NCBI GenBank assembly: GCA_021161885.1
Contig: JAGGZS010000103.1
Location: forward strand, 1-14,211
DNA length: 14,211 bases
DNA from: a bacterium
GTDB lineage: Bacteria > Auribacterota > Auribacteria > Auribacterales > Auribacteraceae
Direction: 5' to 3'
Part shown: piece by piece, positions 1 to 12,100 of the stretch
Numbering within the stretch: the first letter of the stretch is position 1
Layout of the letters: every line of letters begins with the position of its first letter
The notes under the pieces: model-generated
Told to the model about the DNA's origin: nothing
Seen by the model: only the letters and a program-made list of their open reading frames with translations
The model's database searches: none
Translations under genes and position numbers: made by a program

Positions 1-56
1 ATAATATATTTTATCCATTTTTTATGACGTCTTTATAAAATTTTTATTCATATTTC

Positions 57-62
57 AGGGGG
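57..62 (+). promoter_or_regulatory. Ribosome binding site of the giant gene, deciding a TTG start
   Basis: The sequence AGGGGG lies ten bases upstream of the TTG codon at 73. It is the only purine-rich Shine-Dalgarno-like element in this AT-rich leader. The reading frame is closed by TGA at 25-27, and no ATG or GTG lies between that stop and 73. The first in-frame ATG is about 190 codons further in, beyond the signal peptide, so TTG is the best supported start. Confidence 0.7.
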
Positions 63-72
63 TTTACCTGTT

Positions 73-159
73 TTGTTAAAAAAACATTACTTTATACATA
101 TCGTTTCATTAATTTTTATTTTTTCTTTTATATCTTATATAGATAAAGTTTATTCCTCT
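73..159 (+). other. Signal peptide of the giant protein (residues 1-29)
   Basis: The N terminus has the classical layout: two lysines at positions 3-4, a hydrophobic core at about residues 6-23 rich in F, I, L and V, and then a short polar segment DKVYSSQS with small residues at 28 and 29 that suit signal peptidase I. Cleavage after S28 or S29 would release the mature chain. It could instead stay uncleaved as an N-terminal membrane anchor, because the core is long for a signal peptide and D24-K25 lie just before the cleavage region. No lipobox is present: the cysteine at residue 33 is not preceded by an L-x-(A/G) motif. Confidence 0.75.
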
Positions 160-3100
160 CAATCCAACTGCATACACATCCCTGCAAACCTTGCTGTAAT
201 TGAGGGAAATTCGCAGATAAAGAAAGGTACCCAAACTGTAATTCACATTCAGGATGCCCATTGTTTTTATCCAGTCCAGAAACAAATTATTAATATTTTA
301 GAATATCTCGCCTCATCATATGCAATATCAGATATTTTTGTAGAAGGTGCGGATAACTACTTAAATGCCGACTCGCTGAAAACTTTTCCAGATGAGCAAA
401 TCCGAAAAAATGTATCTGAGTATTTTCTTAAAAAAGGGAAAATATCAGGCGTAGAATATTTCATAATCAACGACTCATCAGGGATTAAAGCAAAAGGAGC
501 GGAAGATAAAAAAGTTTATCAAGAGAACTATAACGCTTTTACACAATCACAAGCCGTAAGAGATGAAATACTCTTAATTTACAACCGGTTAGATAACATT
601 TTTAAAATTTTAAAACAGGAATTTTATTCAAAAAAGTTACTCGAAACAGACAACATGGAAAAGTCATATTTAGAAGGGACGCAAACATTACGGCGATACT
701 TAAACTTTCTTATAAGCAAATGCAGCATAAATTCAATCGGGTATAGTGACCTAAAAAATATAGTAATTCTTGAGGATATAACAGCTTTAGAAAAACAGTT
801 AAATTATTTTTTAATAGAACAAGAAAAGAACCGTCTTATATCTATCCTGCAGGAAAAATTAAGCACCGATCAAAAAGCGGAACTTCTTGATGCCACGCTA
901 AGCTACTCGATCAATAAAACATCTCCTTCAAGCCTATTTAATCTTCTTATAACTTATTGCGAATCAAACGATATACCAATATCCAAATTCCCTGAAATGA
1001 AGAAATACACGTCATATCTTAATAAATCCAAATCCCTTAATATGCAGAAACTTGATTCCGAAATTTACATTCTTACAAACAGGCTGCAGGAAAAACTGCT
1101 GCGCAGCGATGAACAGCGTATTTTAATAAAGTCAGGCAATTTCTTGAAAACAATAAAAAAAATAATCCAGCTAAAAGCATCAAGCGCGGAGATGAAACTA
1201 TATTCCGATAAAAAACAATGGTTCTTATCCAGCCTTAAATTTATATTAGATAAATCCTCGTCTTTTTCATATCCGTCATCAGTTACGGGTCAAGCGGAAA
1301 CATTGATAGATAAAATGCGCCGTTTTGATAACTTTTATGTTTGGGTTTTTAAAAGAGATCGTATCCTTGTTCAAAATACACTCAAACAGATGAATTTAAA
1401 TAAAATCAATGTATCCGTTCTTATAACAGGCGGTTTTCATTCGGAAGGGATACGAAACGAGCTATCGGGCAATGGAGTATCGGTTATCAGCATTAGGCCG
1501 AATTTATTGGAATCCGCGGCAGGATATAAATCGAATTATACAAATGCCATCTTAGGTAAACGCAACGCACTTGAAAATTATCTTTTCTTGAATTGGAACG
1601 CCCTTGCCGTCGCAAGCATACTTGTTGACGGACCGCCGCTCGCCCAAGAATGGAAAGGCAAAGTTTATAAACATGAATTTGAGATAACAGAAATCGCGCT
1701 TAAACTTTGCGCGATACGAACAAAAATAGAATCGGCTTTAGGGATTGAGGCAGGACAATACATTACCGCAAAAATAGCCATAAACATAGCTTCACAATTA
1801 AAACAACAAGCCGATGATTTTTTGCAGTTATGGAACAGCGATTATAAAAATATAACCGGCGAAGATCATCCTCTGCTCAAAAAGTTAAACGTGTCTATTA
1901 ATACTGTCGGCACCGATATTTTTTTAGAATTGGCGATAAACAACGATAAAATATTTTTTCCTTTGAAATCCGAGTTCACGGTTAATCCGGCGGCTTTAAT
2001 CGATTCTTTCCTCACACCGCAAATATACACATCTATACTGGCGGGCAATCCTTATGTTAAAGAGACTATTACCTCTTTTGACCAAATAAAAAATATGCGG
2101 GCACGAATAAAAAAATTATTGGCTAATAAAAATTCAGGCATTGATTTTATCACCGAACAAGAAAAACACGTAATAACCACAATAATGCGTGAAATAATCC
2201 AATCAAATCCAAAAATTTTCGCCGGCACAGGCATAAAACTCAGCGCAAATTCATCGATAGATAAAATATCCGAGGCGATAACCAAAGCTGTTTCAGATAT
2301 TTACGTTTTTAGAATATCAGAGATCGCCTCTCGATCACTGAATTACGATGACCTCTACGCAATAATCGGTTACGGCGCCTGCGCTCCTTTACATTTTATG
2401 ATGAAAGCCTTAAAAAAAGAAGAACCTTACCTTGCGTCTTTTTTTGAATATTTAATAGATAACTATTCTCTTTTCAGCCCTGATAACGAACTTAGCGATA
2501 TCCGTTTAATCACGGAAAATTTATTTGATAAATTTCTGCTCACTCACTCAAATACAGCTGAACTAAATATCGATTCCAACCTGCTTCATAAAATAAGCGA
2601 TATGGTTTACGCCGGGCTCAAAATAGGCGACGGCATAAGACCGCACGCTATAGTAAGCGCAATAGCTTACGGATTAAATTTATCAGAATCTATGACATTA
2701 GGAGAAATTCTCGAAATACACGATATTTTTGAAAAAGAAAGTATTTACAATGTAAACGAAGTTATAAAACTCCTTCTTTCTTCTTACTACATAAACGCCA
2801 ATATGGCTAAATCACTAATAAAAAATCCCTTTCCGTTTAATGACCTTATGGAAATATTAAAGTCTAATGAGCTTAAAGCGCTTAAAATCAACCCCAGTCC
2901 CCAAAACTTTTCTTTTTTTATTAACCGGTTCAAAAACAAACTTAATGAACCCACTATATTAGAACTTTACACATATTGCCTGCCTATGTATGACCCAATA
3001 CGAAATACGTTAACATCGCTTCTCGCACAAGGCTGGGATACAAACAATAAAAGATCAGCCCGTTTCAATATTATTGCCGCTCAACAAAAATTCATACATT

Positions 3101-6100
3101 TAACGAAAAAATCAGATCGATTCGATTACGATATGATAATTATCAGTTTATTAGGCGTTTTACCTGAAGAACTGTCTTTGCCGGATAATAAAATCGCCGG
3201 CATAGGTATTCATAGCCTTGACCAGTTAGACAGCCTCTCTCCCCGCTACGACGAACTAATACTAAATCGGTTTATAAAACAATCTTCCTTATCCAATAAC
3301 CAAATAACAATTTTGTCGTTAGACCCGGGTTTCATAAGCAACCTTGATGAAATAACAACATCATCAGGCTTAAATTTAAATAGGATAGAATACGAAAAAA
3401 TAATTTATTCTTACCTCCAGTCTATCGACACACCTGTTATGCTTTTTGCGGATAAAGAAAAAATACCTTTAATAGAAAATAAACTTAACTCCTTGAACCT
3501 ATCCGCCATGATTATTATTGTGCCTTACGACTATAAAGAGAACGACATATCCATTGACGGCAAAAAAAAGTTAGACTTTCTTGGATACTGGATAAACTTT
3601 ATTGATATCTTAAATAAAAATTTTAACGGCAAAATTAGATTAATAAACGCTGACAGAAATGCTGCTTCACGATTTGATGATTTTTCAAGAGATTATATTG
3701 ATATTGAAACACTCATGCCAAAATATGACAAAATAAGCAATGAATCCGTAAAGACTCTTGCCGCCAAAGGAAACTCTGAAACTTTAAACGCTTTAATTGT
3801 ATCAGGACAACTCACTGCTGAACTTTATCCTGATTTAACAAACAACGAAAATTTCAATATTGATTCTATCATTACCATAATTAGAGACACTGAACTGCCT
3901 TTAACAAATGAACTGCTTGAACTGATTTATAAAAAAATTTCCCGCTATGACTTTCAACACATTTTTTCTACAGTCCAGAATATGCGCGCCGCAATTCTTT
4001 TTAATTTTTCAATACATAAAAATCCAGATATAATAGACCGTCTCTACGGGGATATTCCTATACCCAAACTAATAAATATATTTGTGTTAGCCCAGAAACT
4101 CGGTTTTACTTTTACTGAACAGATATTGCCGGATTCAAGACAAGATTCTTTTTTCATAGAATTAGCTTATAAAACAGCCTTACTGTCGCCGAGCCTTGCG
4201 GCTTCAATGTTTACAGCCTCTTTAAACAAATCGCCTGAATCAGCGGCAAGCCTAATGGAAAAATTAACGCAATATACAGGCAGCCAACCGATAATAAAAG
4301 AACTGTTCATACAAATTTTTAAAAATTATTCCGTCAATCATCCAGAATTTATAGAGCTGATGCCTTTTTTTCAATCTGATATTACCCCGTTGCGGCATAA
4401 GGCATTCATACTTAAATGCGCTATAAAATATATTGATAAACCGAAAAAACTACACCATTACATTTACGCTGTACTGAATATATTTAACGAACAAAACGAT
4501 TTTTTTGAATGGATAGAAATAAACAAACAAAAACACAAAGACAGAGTAGACCAATGGCTGCAGGTTGTCTCTTTGTATCCCGAAATACACGAACTTAGGT
4601 CTGCTAACCTTTTACAATCAGCAATAATGACAGATATTCACATACTGAATCAATACCGTGAATTCATCGTAAAACTGGCATCAGAAAAAGAACCTTATAA
4701 ATCATTGCAGGAAGACACAAACATATTCCAGCTGATATTCAAAGCAATAAATTCTGCCTTTTCTATGCCCATAGAATCAAAAATGTATATTTTCCATATT
4801 CTTCCATTTATCCTTGATTATCTTCCTGACTCAATCACTATGGAGGATATATTTGACAACTATCTTGAAAAATCCGACCGACAAGGCAATATTATCAAAC
4901 AAGGAATTCCCATTTACGCTATTTTGCCTGCCATTACATTTGCTGAAGGAAACACACAAATATTAGATCAGTTCAAAGCCCTATTCTCAAACGATTACAT
5001 AAGCAAGTCCATATCAGAAAAAACTCATTTAGTTTCCTCTTTCCTTAGGGTTTTCGCCTCTATTAATCAGGCTTACTTATATGAAACCATAGCCCCTGAA
5101 CTTCTACCCGAGAAAGACGGAAAAAAACAATTTTTAAAAATATTAAGTTTCAATACCCATAACAGCCAACGGCAGGATTTATTAAAAAAATTTCAAGTCA
5201 AGAAACAATCAACAGAATATATCCTAAACCAGTTCCAATCCGCACAGCGCAAATATAACATACTTTTAAAACTGCTTAAGATGACTTCATCAAAAACAGC
5301 CAAAAAAGACCAGAAAATAATAAACGATACTCTCGATTTCCTATTCATACTAAGCGAAAACTACCAAATCCTACAACAGGCGAAAGGCAAACCAAACGAA
5401 AAATTCGACCGAATTATAAATAATTTTGAATCATACAAAAACCTTAGAGACCTAAAAAAAGATTTAATGAAAGTCTTCGCTGAATTCATAAAAATAGATT
5501 TTCCAGATGTGTTTGAATCTGAAGACGATGTTCTGCAAAAATTGCCGAGAATAGAAAAAATAGCCGGTTTCTGGATATATAAAAACGACTGGCAAAAAGA
5601 AAACCAGCACGGTATCGAATTGCTCCGGCAAGCTGTGCACGATTATTTGCTTGACGGTTCAAGCATCAAACATTTGAAATACGGAGGGACTCCAGAATCA
5701 GCTAAACAAATGGCTCTATTGGAATCGTTACTCTATCAAAGAATATTATCACGCATAAAACCATATCTGAAAGAAAATGAAGCAAAACAAAAAGCATTAA
5801 AACTAACCGCCCATTATTTAAACGCATGGAAAACAGATATGAGCGAGACAATAGACTTGTCTCTTCTGCCGCCCGCGAAAAGCAATGAATCTTTTACAGC
5901 ATGGACATCCGATGAAGTGCCGGACTGGATGAATTTCGGAATGTCAGGCGGTGCTACCTGTCTTGCGCCGGGAAATATAAGTGTATATACAAAAAATCTG
6001 CCGGGTTATATCTTTTCCGGTTTGGTATCCGGCGGATTGTACTTCGGCAAATATAAAGGCGATATTCGCGACAGGGTCAATCAAGGGTTACTGCCTGTAA

Positions 6101-9100
6101 TAATAGATGGCGAACCCAATTTATTCCTTGTTAATCAATACTACTATTCTTCAGGCGGACAAACCGGCGACCAAATCGGATACGCATCAATTTTAGCTTC
6201 AATTAGAAATGCAGCCAGATACGGAGCGGACGGAGTGATTATTCCTACGGGAAGCCCTCAAAACGGTTACCTGTCAAGCCTTGAAAATTTCCTAACCGAT
6301 AATTTCTCAACCGTGATAGAACACAGGTCATCTTCAGGCAAAATCATTCAACGCGAAAAGATTACGGTTAAAAAAATTGATTCCCAACCAGTCAACCTTA
6401 TTGTCCCTAAAGAACCGAACCAATGGCGCTATTTTGATGCGGCACAAGTCGTAAAAGGAACTTTTTATGAGAAATTAAACGATAATTTTTCTTTCGTTAA
6501 TTTTAGGGACTGCGTACCGTATGAACTGGCAGGAGTTAATTTTGAAGGATTAGAAGTAGAGACTGAATCAAAAGTTATAATGCTTCAACGCGAAGAACTG
6601 CCTATTGATGAGACATATAAACCGCGCCCCCCCCAAGTCTCATTATCAGAGGCAATAAAAACTTTTATGCAGGAAGGACGTTTAATTTCATTATCGCAAA
6701 TAAAACCCGAACTTAAGGGCAACTTTGAAAAACTTTCTTTTTCCAAACGCACGACAGGTAAATTTTTAAATAATTTGCTTTATTTATCAGAACAGCTTTC
6801 TAATATTGTCAAAGAAAAAATTATAATCGATGACCCGGAAAATAAATTTTTTGTTCTTTCCGCTACAAAACGAGCTTTACCCATAGTAAGAAAACTTTGC
6901 ACAATGTTAGAAGGGCGCGACTTCATAACCGGCGAAATCAATACCGGCACAATAATTACCGATAACGCGCCTTCACGGACTGTTTTTATCGTGGATGAAG
7001 CAATATTAACAGGCTCAACCGCATCTAAACAAATCGAAACAATCCTCGAAAAAAACGATGTTCTGCCTGAAGAAATAATTTTTATTGCCCTTACCGCCGA
7101 TCCGAAAGCTGTTGAAAGAATTTTACGAAAATATCCGGATATACAAATGGCAGTCGGCATCTTCGAGAAACGAACAGAACAGGAAGGAACTATAATATCT
7201 TCTGTCATAGCTGACCAGATAACAGACGAAATGCTGTTTGATTTATCACAAAACCCAAAAGTTACTCTCGGCAATGTTGAATACAAAATAATCGGGCATA
7301 TACTACGTTCACAGACATACAACTCATTCTTAGCGGAAACACAGACCGGCGAAAAAGTTTTCCTTAAAACTACGGTAAGCGCTGCAGAAGGACGCCAATT
7401 CAAACAAATATGGGAACTTATTTCCGGCTCAGGTCTTGACCTCGGTGTTCCGGAAGTATACCAGTATGACGAAACCACAGGTATTCTGGCGGCATCATAT
7501 ATAGAGGGGCCGGCTTTTAATGATTTTGTCAATAACAACAAGAAAGCCCCGTCTGAACTGATGATTAATATTTTAGACGCTATAAGAGATGCTTCCGAAG
7601 TCGCTCAGTTCCTAAGTAAAAAGGGTGAATTATATGTCAACATAACTCCAAACAATATACGCCTGAACCTTAAAAACAATAAATGGTATATTACGAATTA
7701 CTCGCCTTTCCCGTACAGAATGCAGCCGCTTGAGGAATCAGGCGTTTTACGGCAATTAGAATGGATTATTGAAGATGTTTTGAAAATTTTCTACTCATAT
7801 GACGATAAACAACTCACACAAAAAGACAAAACCGCTCTTCGGAAATTAGAAGGTTTGCTCGCTAAAATAAAAAGTAACGAAATCGACCAACTTTATAAAC
7901 TTATGAACTCAGCTAAAGAATTAACCCAATCACTTCTTAGCGCGGATAACCTTTTTGAAACATACAGTTTTAATCCGCAAACAGTCGAATCATTAAAACC
8001 AATCCTTAAACAATTAAACCTATCCCCTGCTGACCTTGAATATGTTTATACTTTACTGCGGTTAAAATTATTCCCAGACTCAACCGTAGCGGGCATTTTA
8101 AAAATGTACTCAAACCTGACCAAAAACGATCCTGATATTCAGCTTAATATATCTAAAATACTAATGGACATTTCCTCAAACATTGATAAATCCATTGCCA
8201 ATTCCGCAGACGCCGACTACATATTTTTAGATGGAAACAAAAATTTATTATCCGCTTTATATTCCGACAACATACTATCAGAGAGCGAGATACAAAATCT
8301 TTCCGACCGCACAAACGCCTTTAAAAAATCTCTGCAAGAACGAATAACCTCCATATTAGAGCAAATTAAGTCCGGCAGACCTGTAGTTTTATCTGGCAAT
8401 ATTGAAACTATTAAATGGGTTTACGAAGAAATTTTCAATATAATCGGTGAAGAAGCGAACCAGTATATTTATATCATAACACAGCTTTCGCAATTTCAGA
8501 AAAAGAGCAATTACAATCCGGTTCTGCTGGCGCGCCCTGTGATTTCAGCCGGACAACTGTTTTTCAGCAGGTCTTTCAAAAGAGCGAATCAAGATTTTAA
8601 AGTTACAGAGACCAGTATTTTAAATTGGAATGAAACATCTAATTTAAAAAATCAAAATTTATCTACCGCTAACCATATCCGTTTGAGAATAATAAACAAT
8701 CCAAGATTCAACATTCTTATCCGCAAACCCGATAAAACAATTGCCGGACTAATGTCAGCGGCGGCTTTTAATTATCACGCAATAACTCTCGATGATAATA
8801 TACCGCGTACAACAACAGGGGCAAACACCTTGCTTTATTATTCCATTTATACCGATTCTAAACTCGCTAAAACCAAATTTTTCAACAAAATACTGCTTGA
8901 TATCCAGCACCATATCAGTTTAATGCACCAATATTCAGAAATTTTTGAGTACCATTCATCATATAAAATATTAAACTTTTCGGTTAAATCATCATATATC
9001 CCTATGCTCACCAAAAAATTAGATACTCATAAACTTATTGGGGACATAATCAAAACCGGTAACTATCACAATATTTACAAATTCTTTTTTAATGCGGATG

Positions 9101-12100
9101 ACAACATAAAACCGCTTATACAAAACGCCGTTGATAAAATCTGGGCAAGCGATTCCGCGGAATTAACACAACTGCTTGAAAAATCTGGGCAATCCGCTTT
9201 TATAGAACAAACCATTGTTCAGGTTACAGATTATCTGCTGAACAATTACAAAGATCGGTTTAACGGACAAAAAAACTCTGATATAATTTTTTCCATATTA
9301 GGAATTTCGTTTTCACCGGTTAATTTCCTATCCACATCAGCGCCATGTGTATCTGTTACCGCCAAAGACGTTGATAAACGATTTGAAAATTATTCTAAAA
9401 AAATTGGAGATTATTATCCGCTTGCCGCTGCGCTTAACAAATCTGTTTTTAAAAAATTGCTTCGCTTGACTGAAGGAACGGATGCCTTTAAGTTATGGCT
9501 TACCCATCACGACAAGGAACTGCTGCCTGAATGGGAAAATAATATAAACAGGCCTTTAGGCGATATTAAACCTGATTTTATAGAAAAATTCGGTTCCGCC
9601 CTGCTTTCTTTTTTACAGTTTACAGGCAGGCCGTTGCCGGACGAAAGTATCAGCGGCACTTTAACTTCGACCAACGGGATTATTACCCGCCTTATAAATT
9701 CAAAATGGAACGATCCGCTGCGTCCAGATTTAAACAATATGAGTATGGGGTACGGATTTTTACTGAGAATGCCTTATCTTTCAGGTTCTGAAGAAGATTA
9801 TATCCAAAATTGGTTCGACAGGGATACATCCGTTAAACTTAACGAATTTATAAATACTTTATCTTCCCAATCCCGCGAAAAAATTTTAATAAACATTATT
9901 AATATGGATTTCGATAACAATTACAAAAGCATAATAAAACTTATTAAAGCAATACTCAATTCCCCGTTAAACAGTGAAGCGAGAACAAAAATGCTCGAAA
10001 GCAATCTTTCAAAAATAGCGGGTTCCCTTCAAGAATTTGATAAAAATTCAGATTTTCTCATTTTTGATACTAATTCAAACATATCCCCCGCCGAGATAAT
10101 CCAATCGCTGGTTAATGATCCTAATTCCGTGCTGTTTCTAACCGGTGATTATCATAATGCCAGAAATTTTTATAACAGCGTAAACCGTTATCTAACTGAT
10201 GATATAAATCATATAACTGACATAAACAACAGGATTATTGGACTAACACCTTTTATCAAAAACCAACCGGACTCCGTAAATAATTTCAAACCTTTTTTAC
10301 AATTTAATATGGTTGATGACGCAGTAACAACAGCAAAAATAACCGCTTTACCCAATATTCCTTTAACCGATTCTTCAGGAAAATCTTCAATTACCCCTGA
10401 ACTAATGGGGCGGATAATTAACGAAATGCTTGGTCAAGGCGGTCTTTTAAGTATTGTAACGGAAAAACAGCAAAAAGACCCCCTTGACCTTACAGGCTTA
10501 AATATCATTTTTGAATCCGCGGCGGGCAATAATATGTTCTTAAAAATTACTCTTTTTTTCGGTAACGACCAATACGAAGTGCTATCAAGAACAGTATTAA
10601 AAAGCCAAGCTGAACTTACGCGGGAAAAGTCCCAACAAACGACAGAAAACCTTAACAATATTACCGACAATATTTTATCGCCGTTACCAACGCTTGCCCG
10701 AAGACGGATTAATGTCAGCAACCAGAATGTAATGGATTTTTCCATATTCGAAACATATCCCGCAGGTTGTTCAGTCCTACCTGTTTTTAACGCGCAGTCA
10801 GACAGATACGGCGCAGAAACCGTATCTCAGACAAAACAAATTATCCGTAAACAAACCGAGCAGCTAACTCGACTATGGCAGCTATATGGAGTAATGCCTA
10901 ACTTAAACCAATCAAACTTTTTGATTGAGCAAATCCACGATTCAATAAATTTATACCTGCTTGCGGATCCATCCGGCATGACACCGGCAGATAATGGGGC
11001 AGAATTATTTTTCAACCTGTTTGTGCATTTCGGAATCAACCATAGCGATGAAATTCTAAAAGGTATTTTTGATGCGTTCGAAGGGAATACAAATTTATTT
11101 AATTCATTTATAAAACAAATAAAAATTGCCGATTACACAAATTTAATCGCAAATAAAACCGCTGACTCGGCAAAAATATTTTTGCCGGATAACACACCGC
11201 AGCCACTTGTAAACCATATTCAATTAAGAATATCCAACTTAATAAAAAACGCTCCCCAAAAAACCCAGTTAAACTTCACGGATATTATTGCATTTCTTCA
11301 AAATGCCGAACCTTTAGAAACGTCTCTGACGCAATTAAACAATTACGCCAATCGCCTGATTAAACAATTATCAGAAACCCAAGCGGCGATCACAGCTTTT
11401 ACAGGTTCTAATTTATCCGATGCGATTACCGGTGTTATGCAAACCCATTTAAAACAACTTGAAAATATTTTCGTTTCCGAAAAACAAAATACTCTATCTG
11501 ACAATATAGAAACCATTGAATCTTACCTAAAAATTATCCAAGACCAACATTTACTTGTTCCAACTCAGATAATAAACGCCCAACTGTTGTCTTACAGACT
11601 TTTATTTTCCGAACAGTTTACGGCAGAAAACGGCAGCATTATTCATAACAAACTGTTTAATCCTCAGATAATAAAAGCGATAGACAAAATATACTATCTC
11701 ATGCAGACCCATCCTGAAACGCTTATTCAAATAGCACCGTCAATCGCAGAAGACGCCCATATCTCGCCAACACGTTTATGGACAATGATATTGCCTGGTT
11801 TTAACAAAAACACACAATCTTTTTCAATAGAAAATGTTCGGCTTCCTCTATCTTTACTACCTTTACTTATCAGAGCGGAAAAAGCCCTTAAGACCAATCC
11901 TATACTTTTAACCGCCGACAGTTCACTGCCTGAGAATTCAGCTTTATTCCGGCAGGCTGTTTCGCTGTTCAAAATCAATATCTTAAAAACCGACACACTT
12001 TCACAAACAGAATACGCTATAAAAATGCACAACCTGTCAAACAAAAGAAGCTATGAGCAGCAACAAAAACTTTTACAGCTGAAACAACTGCTTAAAAATC

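Noticed and set aside
11..39. Promoter-like pair TTATCC and TATAAA with 17-base spacing upstream of the giant gene
   Set aside because: The -35 element matches only three of six consensus bases, and AT-rich DNA yields TATAAA by chance. The sigma-factor consensus of this organism is unknown.
6780..7541. A 253-codon open frame on the - strand inside the giant gene
   Set aside because: It is antisense to the PRTase and kinase-like domains, whose protein motifs are clear on the + strand. Its translation shows no recognisable domain and no ribosome binding site stands out. It is a codon-mirror frame.
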